DNA from: Clostridium thermobutyricum
GTDB lineage: Bacteria; Bacillota; Clostridia; Ch29
Assembly: GCA_016842005.1 (NCBI GenBank)
Contig: JAENYD010000003.1
Location: 116,824-180,823, forward strand
Direction of reading: 5' to 3'
DNA length: 64,000 nucleotides
A program made the position numbers and the translations under genes. The notes under the pieces are model-generated. The model saw only the letters and a program-made list of their open reading frames with translations, was not told the DNA's origin and made no database searches. Below are positions 51,068 to 60,496 of this stretch, one piece after another (position 1 is the first letter of the stretch; each line of letters opens with the position of its first letter).

Positions 51068-53158
51068 ATGAACCTTGACGGATTTGTGCTACTGGCTGTA
51101 GCATTACCGTGGATAGGCGGGATAATTATCTGGGTGGCGGGTAAGAGATTGAACAATTATAGTTCATGTATAACTGTCATAATTAGTCTGGGCATATTGC
51201 TGGGAAGCGCATGCATACACCCGTTAGTTTATGCAGGTAACTGGTCTGGAGAAATAAAAAGGTTCTTTATGGGAGAAATGCTGCTCACGATAACTCCTCT
51301 GGGTTATGTTTTTATAATTCTTACCGCACTGGTATGGTTTGCAGCATCCATTCTGGCTATCCCATATATGCGGGACAGTCACAATAAAGGAAGGTTTTAC
51401 TGCTTTTTCCTGTTAACCCTGGGTGCAACACTGGGAGTATTTATTTCCGGAGATATGATAACCCTTTTCACCTTTTTCGAAATCATGTCCTTTACTTCAT
51501 TTGTACTGGTTGTACACGAACAGCACAAAGAGGCTATAGAAGCAGGCAAACTGTATATTTACATGTCAGTCTTCGGTGGTCTTTTGATACTTATGGGATT
51601 GTTTATGCTGCAACACAGGGCGGGGACCCTGGAGATACAGGAGCTTTATAATATTCTTTCGGGTATGGGGAATGAAAGATATTCAATCTATTTACTGATA
51701 ACTCTGGGGTTTAGTGTTAAAGCCGGTATGCTGCCCTTTCACATATGGCTTCCCGAGGCCCATCCCGCAGCCCCGTCCCCTGCAAGTGCAATATTGTCAG
51801 GGATTCTGCTTAAAACGGGGATATATGGCATCATTTTGACTTCATATGTGTTTCTCGGCGGTGACAGGATAATATCACACCTGATTGCGGTGCTGGGGGT
51901 CCTTACCATGGTGGCAGGCGCTCTGCAGGCCCTTAAAGGCAACAATCTGAAAAGAATGCTTGCGTACAGTAGTGTGAGCCAGATGGGATACGTAATACTG
52001 TCCATTGGTATTGCCATGGCCATGGGCAATGAAGGCTGGGTGAGCTACGCGGGGGCGGTATATCAGGCGGTAAACCACGGGTTGTATGAAGCCATGCTGT
52101 TCCTGGCAGCGGGTTATCTTTATCTGTTGACCGGGACCGTTCAGCTTGACAGGCTAAAAGGCATTGGCAGAAAAAGTATCCTGCCCCCGGTGTTTATTTT
52201 CACAGGCCTTGCGGCTATATCGGGGTTACCGGGGTTAAATGGATTTGTAGGGAAAACTCTTATACATGAAGGCATAATCGAGGCATATCATTATACCCAC
52301 CATATTGTCTACCTGACTTACGAATGGGCGTTTATAGCAGGAAGCGCATTTACAGCTGCTTACTGTTTTAAAATTATTATGTTTTTGATGGCAAGAGACA
52401 ATGATGGGGAAATAATGGCGGAGCAGGATATGGGAAGGATTATTCCCGGGTTTTTATCTTTGGGTATTCTGACCCTCGGTATGGTTTTAACCGGTTTGAT
52501 GCCCGAAATAATTCTTAGACTGATAGAACCTTATTTTTCTGCATACCATATATCTGAGCCCCATATTTTTTCCGCTGAAGCCCTTATAAGCAGTGTTAAA
52601 GTGTATCTAATCGGATTTGGAGTGTTTCTGATATATCTAAAAAAAGATATGCTGGCTGCTTATCTGGAGAAAGTGAATGTTCCGGGTATAGTATGGGCAG
52701 AGATCCTGGTATGTCTGTTCGTATTTGTTAAAAGAACTCTCAAATTGCTGGACATAATTCTCAGTATTGATGACCGCTCATACAGGGTTTGTACTAATGG
52801 TATTTACAAGTTTCTTCACGGTATTTTCAGATACGCAGACAGGGGGACCGAGCGTCTCTATGTCCGTCTGACCGGATTCTTGACCGGCATATATCACAGG
52901 GAAAACCGGGAAGAGGAAAATATACAGCCCGAAGAAGAAAGAGAAGGTCATACAGGGTACAAAGATATTATCGAAGAAACATATGCAGGCCTGTATAGGG
53001 AAGCAGGAAGAAAACTGAGAAGAATTTTCAGGGAGCACGAGTTTAACACCTTTGATTTGAATATTGGCATAATAATTTTTGCGGCCATGATAGTAGTATT
53101 AATGTTTATACTGATGCTGTACGTACCGTCTCTGGCCAATAGAATGGCTGTCTGTTAA
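51068..53158 (+). CDS. Antiporter-like subunit 3, long form (HyfB/NuoL-like)
   Basis: A 696-residue protein. The first ~500 residues are the antiporter domain: Glu in LFTFFEIMSFTSFVLVVHE, Lys in GFSVKAGMLPFHIWLPEAHP, second Lys in LLKTGIYGIIL, and MLAYSSVSQMGYVILSIG. About 190 extra C-terminal residues follow: a charged, probably amphipathic helix region and a final membrane helix (about 670-690). This resembles the long lateral helix and tail of NuoL/HyfB. In canonical Mrp, this role belongs to MrpA, but the MbhD/E-like parts are encoded separately. GGAGGAGG precedes the ATG. Confidence 0.85.
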   Translation: MNLDGFVLLAVALPWIGGIIIWVAGKRLNNYSSCITVIISLGILLGSACIHPLVYAGNWSGEIKRFFMGEMLLTITPLGYVFIILTALVWFAASILAIPYMRDSHNKGRFYCFFLLTLGATLGVFISGDMITLFTFFEIMSFTSFVLVVHEQHKEAIEAGKLYIYMSVFGGLLILMGLFMLQHRAGTLEIQELYNILSGMGNERYSIYLLITLGFSVKAGMLPFHIWLPEAHPAAPSPASAILSGILLKTGIYGIILTSYVFLGGDRIISHLIAVLGVLTMVAGALQALKGNNLKRMLAYSSVSQMGYVILSIGIAMAMGNEGWVSYAGAVYQAVNHGLYEAMLFLAAGYLYLLTGTVQLDRLKGIGRKSILPPVFIFTGLAAISGLPGLNGFVGKTLIHEGIIEAYHYTHHIVYLTYEWAFIAGSAFTAAYCFKIIMFLMARDNDGEIMAEQDMGRIIPGFLSLGILTLGMVLTGLMPEIILRLIEPYFSAYHISEPHIFSAEALISSVKVYLIGFGVFLIYLKKDMLAAYLEKVNVPGIVWAEILVCLFVFVKRTLKLLDIILSIDDRSYRVCTNGIYKFLHGIFRYADRGTERLYVRLTGFLTGIYHRENREEENIQPEEEREGHTGYKDIIEETYAGLYREAGRKLRRIFREHEFNTFDLNIGIIIFAAMIVVLMFILMLYVPSLANRMAVC

Positions 53159-53436
53159 AGGTTTAAAGGAGTGTTGGGGATGTATCCGAAGCCTTCAAGA
53201 ATGGAGACCAGAGGCTTATTGCTGACATAACTATTGATGACAGACATGACGGACACCAGGCAATGGAAAACAGTATTTCGGTCGGTTGTCTGGAATATAT
53301 GATAAGCACACCTGCGGGTGTGCTTTTATGTTATACAGAAAATTCAGCAGGTATGCCCTCTTTCCGTAGAATCAGGGAGGAAATTGTGTTGAAGTGAAGA
53401 ATATAATATAGACATTGTTGGGGGGATGGTTGCATA
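53159..53436 (+). other. Non-coding interval between the antiporter operon and hlyD-like gene
   Basis: A 16-codon frame at 53179-53229 has an AAAGGAG 8 nt upstream but no recognisable product. An intrinsic terminator, AAGCACACC (53304-53312) and GGTGTGCTT (53317-53325) around TGCG with a T-run, ends the antiporter transcript. Downstream, TATAAT-like AT-rich sequence near 53404 may be the promoter of the next unit. Confidence 0.5.
53304..53327 (+). terminator. Terminator of the antiporter operon
   Basis: 9-bp stem AAGCACACC/GGTGTGCTT with tetraloop TGCG, followed by TTTT. Confidence 0.85.
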
Positions 53437-54630
53437 ATGAAGCAGAATAACAAACCCCGGAAAAGGAAAGGGTATATAAGGATTGTTCTGTTGATACTGT
53501 TTGTGATTATATCCGTGAAAATGATAATAGGTATAAAAAGCAGCGCCATAGAAACGGTTATGGTACAGAACGGAGAAGCGAAGGTGGAGGAGATGACCAC
53601 TGGCATAATTGTCCGAAAAGAACAGGTGATAAAGGCACCTATTTCAGGTTATATATCCTTTATGGCCAGAGAGAATGAAAGGATTCCTGTGAGCACTAAA
53701 CTCTTGGAGGTCAGGAGAGAGAGAATAGACGGAGATATACTGGAAAGATACAATGAGATTATGGCTAAGATTAACGAGATTGAATCTGTCGATATGGAGA
53801 CTCAGCCCGATATTGCGCGGAGTCTTTCCACAATAAGCAGTTTTATCGCTTCAGGCAATCTTTCAGGGGTCTATCACGAAAAGGAAAAACTGATAAGGGA
53901 ACTGGGCAGCAAACAGGATTTGCAGGGGGCAGAGAATATTGATAAACTTGTGGAGGAAAGGAAAAACCTTGAAAGGATAATCGGTGACGGTATAAAATCC
54001 GAAAATGCGTCCTTTTCGGGTATACCTGTATATTCCCTGGACGGATATGAAGAAGTGCTTAATGCCGGCCATCTTATGGAAATCGACCCGTCCCGGTTCA
54101 AAGAGGTCAAAACCAGCAGGATTGACCGGACAAAAAAGGTAGAGGCAGACCAGCCTGTCCTGAAACTGGTGGATAATCATGAATGGTACCTGGTTGTCCG
54201 GTTGAGTGCAGAATTTGCCGGAGATATTGAGAAAGGGGACACCGTAACCCTGGAGCTTGACAGTCAGGAACAGAATGAGATAAGGGCTGTGGTTAAAGAT
54301 GTGAGCCCAAAAGAAGAAAGTATACTGGCGGCTTTCACCATCAATGATTATTTTCCGGGGTTTCTGGAGAAAAGGGCGGTGGAGGTAAATGTCGTAAAGG
54401 ACCGATACAGCGGATATGTTATACCGGTCAGAGCCCTTGTTGAAAAGGACGGCAAGACCGGAGTCCTTGTTCACATAGAAGGCCGGGCGGTTTTCAGAGA
54501 AGTGGTGCTAAAGGGGGACAACGGGGAAACGGCGGTAATAGACACAGTGGACAGTCGTTCCCAGTTGAAACTCTATGACAGGATAATAATCAACCCTGAT
54601 ATTTTCGGAGGTGGATATGATGGGCATTGA
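53437..54630 (+). CDS. HlyD-like membrane fusion protein
   Basis: A 397-residue protein with a basic N-terminus, one membrane helix (about 13-30), a lipoyl/barrel-sandwich hybrid half (KAPISGYISFMARENERIPV), a coiled-coil hairpin (about 100-175), the second beta half (VRLSAEFAGDIEKGDTVTLEL), and a C-terminal beta domain (VIPVRALVEKDGKTGVLV). No ABC or RND partner gene is near. It sits just ahead of yggS-sepF with an overlap. A similar order occurs in other Clostridia, so it may serve the envelope or division rather than classic efflux (inference). Confidence 0.8.
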   Translation: MKQNNKPRKRKGYIRIVLLILFVIISVKMIIGIKSSAIETVMVQNGEAKVEEMTTGIIVRKEQVIKAPISGYISFMARENERIPVSTKLLEVRRERIDGDILERYNEIMAKINEIESVDMETQPDIARSLSTISSFIASGNLSGVYHEKEKLIRELGSKQDLQGAENIDKLVEERKNLERIIGDGIKSENASFSGIPVYSLDGYEEVLNAGHLMEIDPSRFKEVKTSRIDRTKKVEADQPVLKLVDNHEWYLVVRLSAEFAGDIEKGDTVTLELDSQEQNEIRAVVKDVSPKEESILAAFTINDYFPGFLEKRAVEVNVVKDRYSGYVIPVRALVEKDGKTGVLVHIEGRAVFREVVLKGDNGETAVIDTVDSRSQLKLYDRIIINPDIFGGGYDGH

Positions 54631-55312
54631 AGAAAATCTTATAGGGATACGGAAAAATATTGAGAAAGCTGCTGCCGCCACCGGCAGGAATGGGAAAGAT
54701 GTCAAACTGGTGGCGGTTACCAAGACTGTTGGTGTCCATGAGATAAGAGAAGCGGTGAAAGCCGGCATTTCAGCCGTTGGAGAGAACAGGGTCCAGGAGA
54801 TGGTAAAGAAATATGACCAACTGAAGGAATTGCCGGTTGAATGGCATTTTATCGGTCATTTGCAAACCAATAAGGTTAAGGATATTATAGACATGGTGGA
54901 TTTAATCCACAGTGTGGACAGGATGTCTGTGGCCTGGGAAATAAATAAGAGGGCTGGCAGAATAAACAGAAGAGTGGATGTACTGGTACAGGTAAACGTA
55001 TCGGGAGAAAAGACCAAATACGGTTTGCATCCCGGCAGGGTTGTACCCTTTGTCAGGGAAATAAAGGATTTTGATTATCTGAGGATACGGGGGCTGATGA
55101 CCATAGCCCCGTATACCGACCGGCCGGAAGAAGTGAGGCGTTTTTTTTCCGCTCTTAAGGGTATGTTTGATGAAATAGGGAAGCTGGGGCTGGAAAATGT
55201 CAGTATGGATTACCTGTCCATGGGAATGACAGGGGATTATACCGTAGCCATTGAGGAAGGTGCAAATATGGTGAGAATTGGAACAGGCATCTTCGGAGAA
55301 AGAAGGTACTAG
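54620..55312 (+). CDS. yggS: YggS-family PLP-binding protein
   Basis: A 230-residue homologue of YggS/PLPBP (YlmE in Bacillus), involved in pyridoxal phosphate homeostasis. The PLP-binding lysine lies in VKLVAVTKTVG (about residue 33). GENRVQEM, WHFIGHLQTNKV, SVDR, VNVSGEKTKYGL, MTIAP and SMGMTGDYTVAIEEGANMVRIGTGIFGER are all conserved. The gene overlaps the HlyD-like gene by 11 nt; ATG at 54620 is 8 nt from GGAGG, with an adjacent ATG at 54617. Confidence 0.95.
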   Translation: MGIEENLIGIRKNIEKAAAATGRNGKDVKLVAVTKTVGVHEIREAVKAGISAVGENRVQEMVKKYDQLKELPVEWHFIGHLQTNKVKDIIDMVDLIHSVDRMSVAWEINKRAGRINRRVDVLVQVNVSGEKTKYGLHPGRVVPFVREIKDFDYLRIRGLMTIAPYTDRPEEVRRFFSALKGMFDEIGKLGLENVSMDYLSMGMTGDYTVAIEEGANMVRIGTGIFGERRY

Positions 55313-55327
55313 AAAGGGGATAAGTAT

Positions 55328-55756
55328 ATGTCGGGTAGGATATGGGATAAGCTTATGCAGTTTTTGGGCCTCGAAGATGGTGAAGAAGCCGGAGAGACAG
55401 TCGATGAACCCGGAGGAGACTACTTTCAGACCAGGGGAAAGAACAGGAAGATAGTCAATATACATACTGCCGCCCAGATGAAGATAGTAATATATGAGCC
55501 TTCCAGCTTTGACCAGACCTCTGAAATATGTGATAATCTTAAAGAGAGAAGGCCGGTCATTGTCAACCTTGACAGCGTGGATGCGGAACTGGCCCGGCGG
55601 ATTCTGGATTTTCTGAGCGGTGCGGTCTATGCCATGGACGGCAGCATACAGAAGATTGCAAGCGGTATATTCGCAATCGCACCCAGCAATGTGGACATAG
55701 ATGCCAATATAAAGGAAGAACTGAAGGATAAGATCCTTTTTAAATGGCAAAAATAG
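55328..55756 (+). CDS. sepF: Cell division protein SepF
   Basis: SepF binds membrane and FtsZ and arranges FtsZ filaments at the septum. The 142-residue protein has the N-terminal amphipathic helix (SGRIWDKLMQFLGLED), a variable acidic linker, and the C-terminal SepF core: VVIYEPSSFDQTSEICDNLKERRPVIVNLDSVDAELARRILDFLSGAVYAMDGSIQKI (only the pattern is quoted in outline: EPSSF, RPVIVNL, DFLSGA). It lies between yggS and yggT as in Bacillus. Confidence 0.94.
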   Translation: MSGRIWDKLMQFLGLEDGEEAGETVDEPGGDYFQTRGKNRKIVNIHTAAQMKIVIYEPSSFDQTSEICDNLKERRPVIVNLDSVDAELARRILDFLSGAVYAMDGSIQKIASGIFAIAPSNVDIDANIKEELKDKILFKWQK

Positions 55757-55774
55757 GAGTCTAGGAGGTAAAAT

Positions 55775-56074
55775 ATGGACAGGATTAACTGGGTACTGAA
55801 AATCTCAGTGGTATACTTTATCAACATCATAGAGATTCTGATATTTATACGGATAATACTATCATGGATTACTCCCGGCTATTCAGGGAATGCCATTACA
55901 GCTTTTATCTACAATGTCACCGAGCCCATACTGGCGCCCTTCAGGACTTTGTTTCGCCGGAGCCCCTTCGGGGGAGGCATGATAGATTTTTCCCCCGTTA
56001 TTGCACTGCTTGTTATCAGATTTGTTGCTCAACCCGTTCTTTATGCAATTATAGACCTGATTACAGGCTTTTAA
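55775..56074 (+). CDS. yggT: YggT family membrane protein
   Basis: A 99-residue protein with two or three membrane helices and the YggT signature RIILSWITPG, NVTEPILAPFRTLFRR and DFSPVIALLVIRFV. It corresponds to YlmG of Bacillus in the sepF-ylmG-ylmH-divIVA group. Function is not settled; it is linked to membrane organisation or division. Confidence 0.9.
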   Translation: MDRINWVLKISVVYFINIIEILIFIRIILSWITPGYSGNAITAFIYNVTEPILAPFRTLFRRSPFGGGMIDFSPVIALLVIRFVAQPVLYAIIDLITGF

Positions 56075-56095
56075 TGTTCTATGGAGGTGAAAGCG

Positions 56096-56557
56096 ATGAT
56101 TACTCCCCTGGAAATTCAGAACAAGGAATTTGACAGGAAGATGAGAGGCTATGACCAGGACCAGGTGGACGAATTCCTTGACAGGATAACCGATGATTAT
56201 GAGAAACTGTACAGGGAAAACGCCAGTCTGAAGGACCGGGTCAAAGTGATGGAGGACAAGCTTAAGCACCATTCCGATATGGAGGCTTCCCTTCATAATA
56301 CTTTGATCATGGCCCAGAATACCGCCGAGGAGGTAACGCAGAACGCCCAGGAAAAGGCCCGCCTGATAATTGCCCAGGCGGAGGAAGAAGCCAGAAGGGC
56401 AATCGAGAGGGCCAACCGGGAAATAGTTGAGATAAACAAGCAGTATCAGGAAATTAAAAAGCAGATGTATATATTCAAGACAAGGTTCAAAACTCTTCTT
56501 GAGGCCCAGCTGGAGACGGTTGATGCCTTATGTGACGAAATTGAGGAGAATGAATAG
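56096..56557 (+). CDS. divIVA: DivIVA-domain protein
   Basis: DivIVA recognises curved membrane at poles and septa. The 153-residue protein has the conserved N-terminal membrane-binding region (ITPLEIQNKEFDRKMRGYD, then QDQVDEFLDRITDDYEKLY) and two long coiled coils. GGAGGTGA is 5 nt before the ATG at 56096. In Bacillus ylmH lies between yggT and divIVA; that S4-domain gene is absent here. A T-box leader and ileS follow, also as in Bacillus. Confidence 0.93.
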   Translation: MITPLEIQNKEFDRKMRGYDQDQVDEFLDRITDDYEKLYRENASLKDRVKVMEDKLKHHSDMEASLHNTLIMAQNTAEEVTQNAQEKARLIIAQAEEEARRAIERANREIVEINKQYQEIKKQMYIFKTRFKTLLEAQLETVDALCDEIEENE

Positions 56558-56563
56558 AATATA

Positions 56564-56592
56564 TTGACGAATGCTAAACTTTATAATATAAT
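56564..56592 (+). promoter_or_regulatory. Promoter of the ileS T-box transcript
   Basis: TTGACG (56564-56569), 17-nt spacer, TATAAT (56587-56592): a strong sigma-A promoter just after divIVA. Confidence 0.8.
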
Positions 56593-56616
56593 GCTTAATA
56601 AATTCGTATTTTAAAG

Positions 56617-56832
56617 GCTGTGATGGGAAAGAGTAGCTGTTAAACGCTTTCAGAGAGCCGGAGATGGTGGGAACCGGTAAGCGGGAGCAGTGAAAATCAT
56701 CCCGGAGCTGCAGGCTGAATTACAGTAAGCCGGGACGGTGCAGTCCGTTATGCTGCAAACAAGTGGGTATTATTATCAATCAGGGTGGTACCGCGGGAAA
56801 ATACTCGTCCCTTCTTACAGGGACGGTTTTTT
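56617..56832 (+). promoter_or_regulatory. T-box leader for isoleucyl-tRNA synthetase
   Basis: The T-box sequence AGGGTGGTACCGCG is at 56782-56795, with its typical purine-rich flank. Stem I starts with the GGGAAAGAGTAG segment (about 56624), and the specifier region GAAAATCATCC holds ATC, the isoleucine codon. The terminator is CGTCCCT (56806-56812) with AGGGACG (56819-56825) plus a T-run; the T-box can pair with the first strand of it to form the antiterminator. Uncharged tRNA-Ile is predicted to allow read-through into ileS. Confidence 0.92.
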
Positions 56833-56877
56833 ATTTGTTCAGCTTGTTGATTAATATTCTACAGGAGGTGTAATGAA

Positions 56878-59670
56878 ATGAATTATAGTGACACTTTAAA
56901 TCTACCCAAAACCCGGTTTCCCATGAGGGCGAATCTGCCCAAAAAGGAACCTGAAATTGTCGAGTTCTGGGAGAAAGAAGATATTTACCACAGACATCTG
57001 CAGAAGTCTGGGAACAGACCCAAGTTTATACTGCATGACGGGCCCCCCTACGCCAATGGGGACATTCACCTGGGTACTGCCCTGAACAAAGTATTAAAGG
57101 ACATAGTCATAAAGTCAAAGGCCATGAACGGTTACTGTGCGCCTTATGTACCCGGATGGGACACCCATGGACTCCCCATAGAAACCCAGGCCATTAAAGC
57201 ACTGGGGATAAACCGGCACGAGAAATCACCGGTTGAATTCAGGAGGCTTTGCAAGGACTTTGCACTGAAATATGTGGACCTGCAGAGAAAAGAATTCAAA
57301 AGGCTGGGGGTGCTTGGAGATTGGGAGAACCCGTATCTGACACTAGCTCCACAGTTCGAAGCCAAACAGATAGAAGTGTTCGGCGAAATGGCCAAGAAGG
57401 GCTATATATATAAAGGGCTGAAGCCGGTGTACTGGTGCCCTGATTGCGAAACCGCCCTGGCCGAGGCGGAGGTGGAGTACAGCAATCACAAGACCTATTC
57501 CATTTACGTAAAATTTCCGGTGACTGACGACAAGGGTCTTTTTGCAGGGTATACCGGAGGGCTTGAAAAAGTATATGTCATGATATGGACAACCACTCCG
57601 TGGACACTGCCTGCCAACCTGGCTATTGCCCTTAATCCGGACATTTCGTATGTCCTGGTGGATATGGAAGGGGAGTATTACCTGATAGCCGGGAAGAAAG
57701 CGGATGAAATAAAAGAAGCTGGCGGTAAGGACAGATATGAGGTACTGGCTGAATTTTCCGGAAAGGAACTGGAAGGGATAGTATGCAGGCATCCGTTTAT
57801 GGAAAGGGATTCTCTGGTAATACTTGGTGAACATGTTACCCTGGAGCAAGGTACCGGCTGCGTTCACACTGCCCCGGGACACGGCGAAGAGGACTTCCTG
57901 GTAGGTAAGGAATACGGGCTTGATGTCTTGAACCCGGTTGACGATAAGGGATATTTTACCGATAAGGCAGGAAAATATGAAGGACTGTATTATGAAAAGG
58001 CCAATAAGGTCATTATAGAGGATATGAGGGCATCCGGAATGTTGTTCGCCGACTCGGAGATTGTTCATTCCTATCCCCATTGCTGGCGCTGCAAAGGGCC
58101 TATAATTTTCAGGGCGACAAAGCAGTGGTTTGCCTCTGTGGAAGGCTTCAGGGATGAGACCCTGAAGAGCATCAAAGACGTGAAATGGATACCGGGATGG
58201 GGAGAAGAGAGAATAAGCAGTATGGTAAGGGACAGGAGCGACTGGTGCATATCCCGCCAGAGGGTCTGGGGGGTTCCCATTCCCATATTCTACTGCAGTG
58301 AGTGCGGTGAACACATAGTCAATGATGAAACCATCAGAGCGGTTGCAGACCTTTTCAGGGAAGAAGGCTCTGATGCATGGTTTGAAAAAACGGCGGAGGA
58401 GATACTTCCGGAAGGGGTAAAATGTCATAAGTGCAGCAGTAGCAAATTTACAAAGGAAACGGATATAATGGACGTATGGTTTGACTCCGGTTCCAGTCAC
58501 GCTGCAGTACTGGAAACCACTCCGGGTCTTCACTGGCCTTCCACAATGTACCTTGAAGGCAGTGACCAGCACAGAGGCTGGTTCCAGTCTTCTCTCCTGA
58601 CTGCGGTGGCAACCAGGGGAAGGGCGCCTTATGACGAGGTATTGACCCATGGTTATGTGGTGGACGGAGAAGGACGGAAAATGTCCAAATCCATGGGAAA
58701 TGTGATTTCTCCCATGGAAATCATTGAAGAGTACGGTGCAGACATTCTCCGCCTGTGGGTGGCTTCCTCCGATTACAGTGTGGATATCAGAATTTCACCT
58801 GAAATATTGAAGCAGCTTACTGAAGTTTACAGGAAAATCAGGAATACCTGCAGGTTTATGCTGGGCAATCTGTACGACTTTGACCCGGCCGGAGACCGCG
58901 TCGGTTATGACCATATGTCTGAACTGGATAAGTGGGCCCTGCACAGGGGGCAGAAACTTGTTGAAAAAGTACTGAAGGCATATGATGATTATGAGTTCCA
59001 TGTACTGTTTCATGCCATCCACAATTTCTGTGTGGTGGATATGAGCAACTTTTACCTGGATGTAATAAAAGACAGGCTGTATACCTCCAGGGCCGGGTCA
59101 AAGGAAAGAAGGGCAGCTCAGACGGTTATGCATCATCTGCTGGATATGCTGGTCAGGCTTATAGCTCCCGTACTTTCGTTTACTGCAGAAGAGATATGGC
59201 AGTATATGCCCGGGGATGCCACCGGCAGGGAAGTAAGCGTTCTGATGGAGGAACTGCCGAAAATCCGGGAAGAATATATAGATGAGGTACTGGGAGAAAA
59301 ATATGATAAACTGCTTGCAGTCAGGTATGAAGTGGCAAGGGCCCTGGAAAGGGCAAGGACTCAGAAGGTAATAGGGCATTCCCTTGATGCCAGGGTTGAC
59401 CTGTATCCTGAAAAGAAAATCCACCAATTCCTGGGTACCATAAAGGAGGACCTGTCCACCCTCTTCATAGTTTCCCGGGTTGAAGTGCATCACCCTGAAG
59501 AGACTGCCCCTGCATCAGCAGTGGAAGGAGAAGACCTGGCAGGGATGATGATATCCGTTTCCCAGGCTGAGGGCGAGAAATGTGAGAGGTGCTGGGTATA
59601 CAGTACTACTGTGGGAGCATCGGAAGAACATCCCAGGGTTTGCTCCAGGTGTCTCGCCAATCTTGAATAA
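56878..59670 (+). CDS. ileS: Isoleucyl-tRNA synthetase
   Basis: A full-length class I synthetase (930 residues). It has the HIGH-type motif in GPPYANGDIHLGTALNK (about 57-73), GWDTHGLPIE, an editing domain (TTPWTLPANLAIALNPD; HTAPGHGEEDF), the KMSKS loop in GRKMSKSMGN, and a C-terminal zinc site with CERCWVYS and CSRCLANL. The two Cys pairs mark the bacterial short type. Expression is controlled by the T-box leader. AGGAGGTG precedes the ATG. Confidence 0.98.
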   Translation: MNYSDTLNLPKTRFPMRANLPKKEPEIVEFWEKEDIYHRHLQKSGNRPKFILHDGPPYANGDIHLGTALNKVLKDIVIKSKAMNGYCAPYVPGWDTHGLPIETQAIKALGINRHEKSPVEFRRLCKDFALKYVDLQRKEFKRLGVLGDWENPYLTLAPQFEAKQIEVFGEMAKKGYIYKGLKPVYWCPDCETALAEAEVEYSNHKTYSIYVKFPVTDDKGLFAGYTGGLEKVYVMIWTTTPWTLPANLAIALNPDISYVLVDMEGEYYLIAGKKADEIKEAGGKDRYEVLAEFSGKELEGIVCRHPFMERDSLVILGEHVTLEQGTGCVHTAPGHGEEDFLVGKEYGLDVLNPVDDKGYFTDKAGKYEGLYYEKANKVIIEDMRASGMLFADSEIVHSYPHCWRCKGPIIFRATKQWFASVEGFRDETLKSIKDVKWIPGWGEERISSMVRDRSDWCISRQRVWGVPIPIFYCSECGEHIVNDETIRAVADLFREEGSDAWFEKTAEEILPEGVKCHKCSSSKFTKETDIMDVWFDSGSSHAAVLETTPGLHWPSTMYLEGSDQHRGWFQSSLLTAVATRGRAPYDEVLTHGYVVDGEGRKMSKSMGNVISPMEIIEEYGADILRLWVASSDYSVDIRISPEILKQLTEVYRKIRNTCRFMLGNLYDFDPAGDRVGYDHMSELDKWALHRGQKLVEKVLKAYDDYEFHVLFHAIHNFCVVDMSNFYLDVIKDRLYTSRAGSKERRAAQTVMHHLLDMLVRLIAPVLSFTAEEIWQYMPGDATGREVSVLMEELPKIREEYIDEVLGEKYDKLLAVRYEVARALERARTQKVIGHSLDARVDLYPEKKIHQFLGTIKEDLSTLFIVSRVEVHHPEETAPASAVEGEDLAGMMISVSQAEGEKCERCWVYSTTVGASEEHPRVCSRCLANLE

Positions 59671-59689
59671 CTAAACTGGAGGTTCTGAA

Positions 59690-60496
59690 ATGGGACTCTG
59701 GGATACCGATGAAGCTGTAAACAGAATTGTAGAGGTAAAAGGTGTACGGTTCGGGGGCAGGGATATCGTGGTAATAGCCGGTCCCTGCGCCATTGAAAAC
59801 AGGCGGCAGATATTGGAGACTGCCCGGTCAATAGCTGAAGCCGGTGCTTCGGTACTGCGGGGAGGCGCTTTTAAGCCCAGGACATCCCCGTATTCCTTCC
59901 AGGGAATGGGGGAAGAAGCTCTGGCGTATATGAAGGAAGCGGCAACGGCTTCCGGGATGGTGTCAGTATCCGAGGTAATGGACCCCAGGGACGTGGACAT
60001 GGTGGCGGGGTATGTGGATATCCTGCAGGTGGGGTCCAGGAATATGCAGAACTATCCCCTTCTTAAAGAGGCTGGTAAAAGCGGAAAACCGGTCCTGCTG
60101 AAACGGGGTATGGCTGCCACCGTGGAGGATTGGCTCATGGCAGCCGAATACATTGCCAAGGAAGGCAACCGGGATATCATCCTCTGTGAGAGGGGCATAA
60201 GGACCTTCGAAAATATTACCAGGAATACCCTTGACCTTACAGTAGTGCCGGTAGTAAAAGAACTGTGCGGTCTGCCGGTGATTGTGGACCCCAGCCATGG
60301 CACAGGAAGGTCCGAACTGGTGATGCCCATGGCAAGGGCGGCAATAGCTGCAGGGGCTGACGGTATTATGGTGGAGGTACACCCCTGCCCGGAAAAGGCA
60401 TTGTGTGACGGACACCAGTCCCTGACTTTTGGTCAGTTCAAAAGGCTTATGGAAGAGATAAATAAAATTAGAGATTGTGTAAGGCAGGCAACCTGA
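59690..60496 (+). CDS. aroF: 3-deoxy-7-phosphoheptulonate synthase (KDO8P-like type)
   Basis: DAHP synthase condenses phosphoenolpyruvate and erythrose-4-phosphate, the first step to aromatic amino acids. The 268-residue protein has the small class I-beta fold without an ACT or chorismate-mutase extension: [54 protein letters not shown] and [10 protein letters not shown], with metal ligands Cys (in GPC), His, Glu and Asp. Lack of a regulatory domain in the sequence suggests little or indirect feedback control. A hairpin overlaps its stop. Confidence 0.93.
   Translation: MGLWDTDEAVNRIVEVKGVRFGGRDIVVIAGPCAIENRRQILETARSIAEAGASVLRGGAFKPRTSPYSFQGMGEEALAYMKEAATASGMVSVSEVMDPRDVDMVAGYVDILQVGSRNMQNYPLLKEAGKSGKPVLLKRGMAATVEDWLMAAEYIAKEGNRDIILCERGIRTFENITRNTLDLTVVPVVKELCGLPVIVDPSHGTGRSELVMPMARAAIAAGADGIMVEVHPCPEKALCDGHQSLTFGQFKRLMEEINKIRDCVRQAT

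Noticed and set aside
53179..53229. 16-codon frame with a good ribosome site after the antiporter operon
   Set aside because: Too short and featureless to claim as a gene; noted in the interval entry only.
57343..58650. 435-codon open frame on the minus strand opposite ileS
   Set aside because: It lies wholly within the conserved ileS gene in antisense; no protein-family features are visible.
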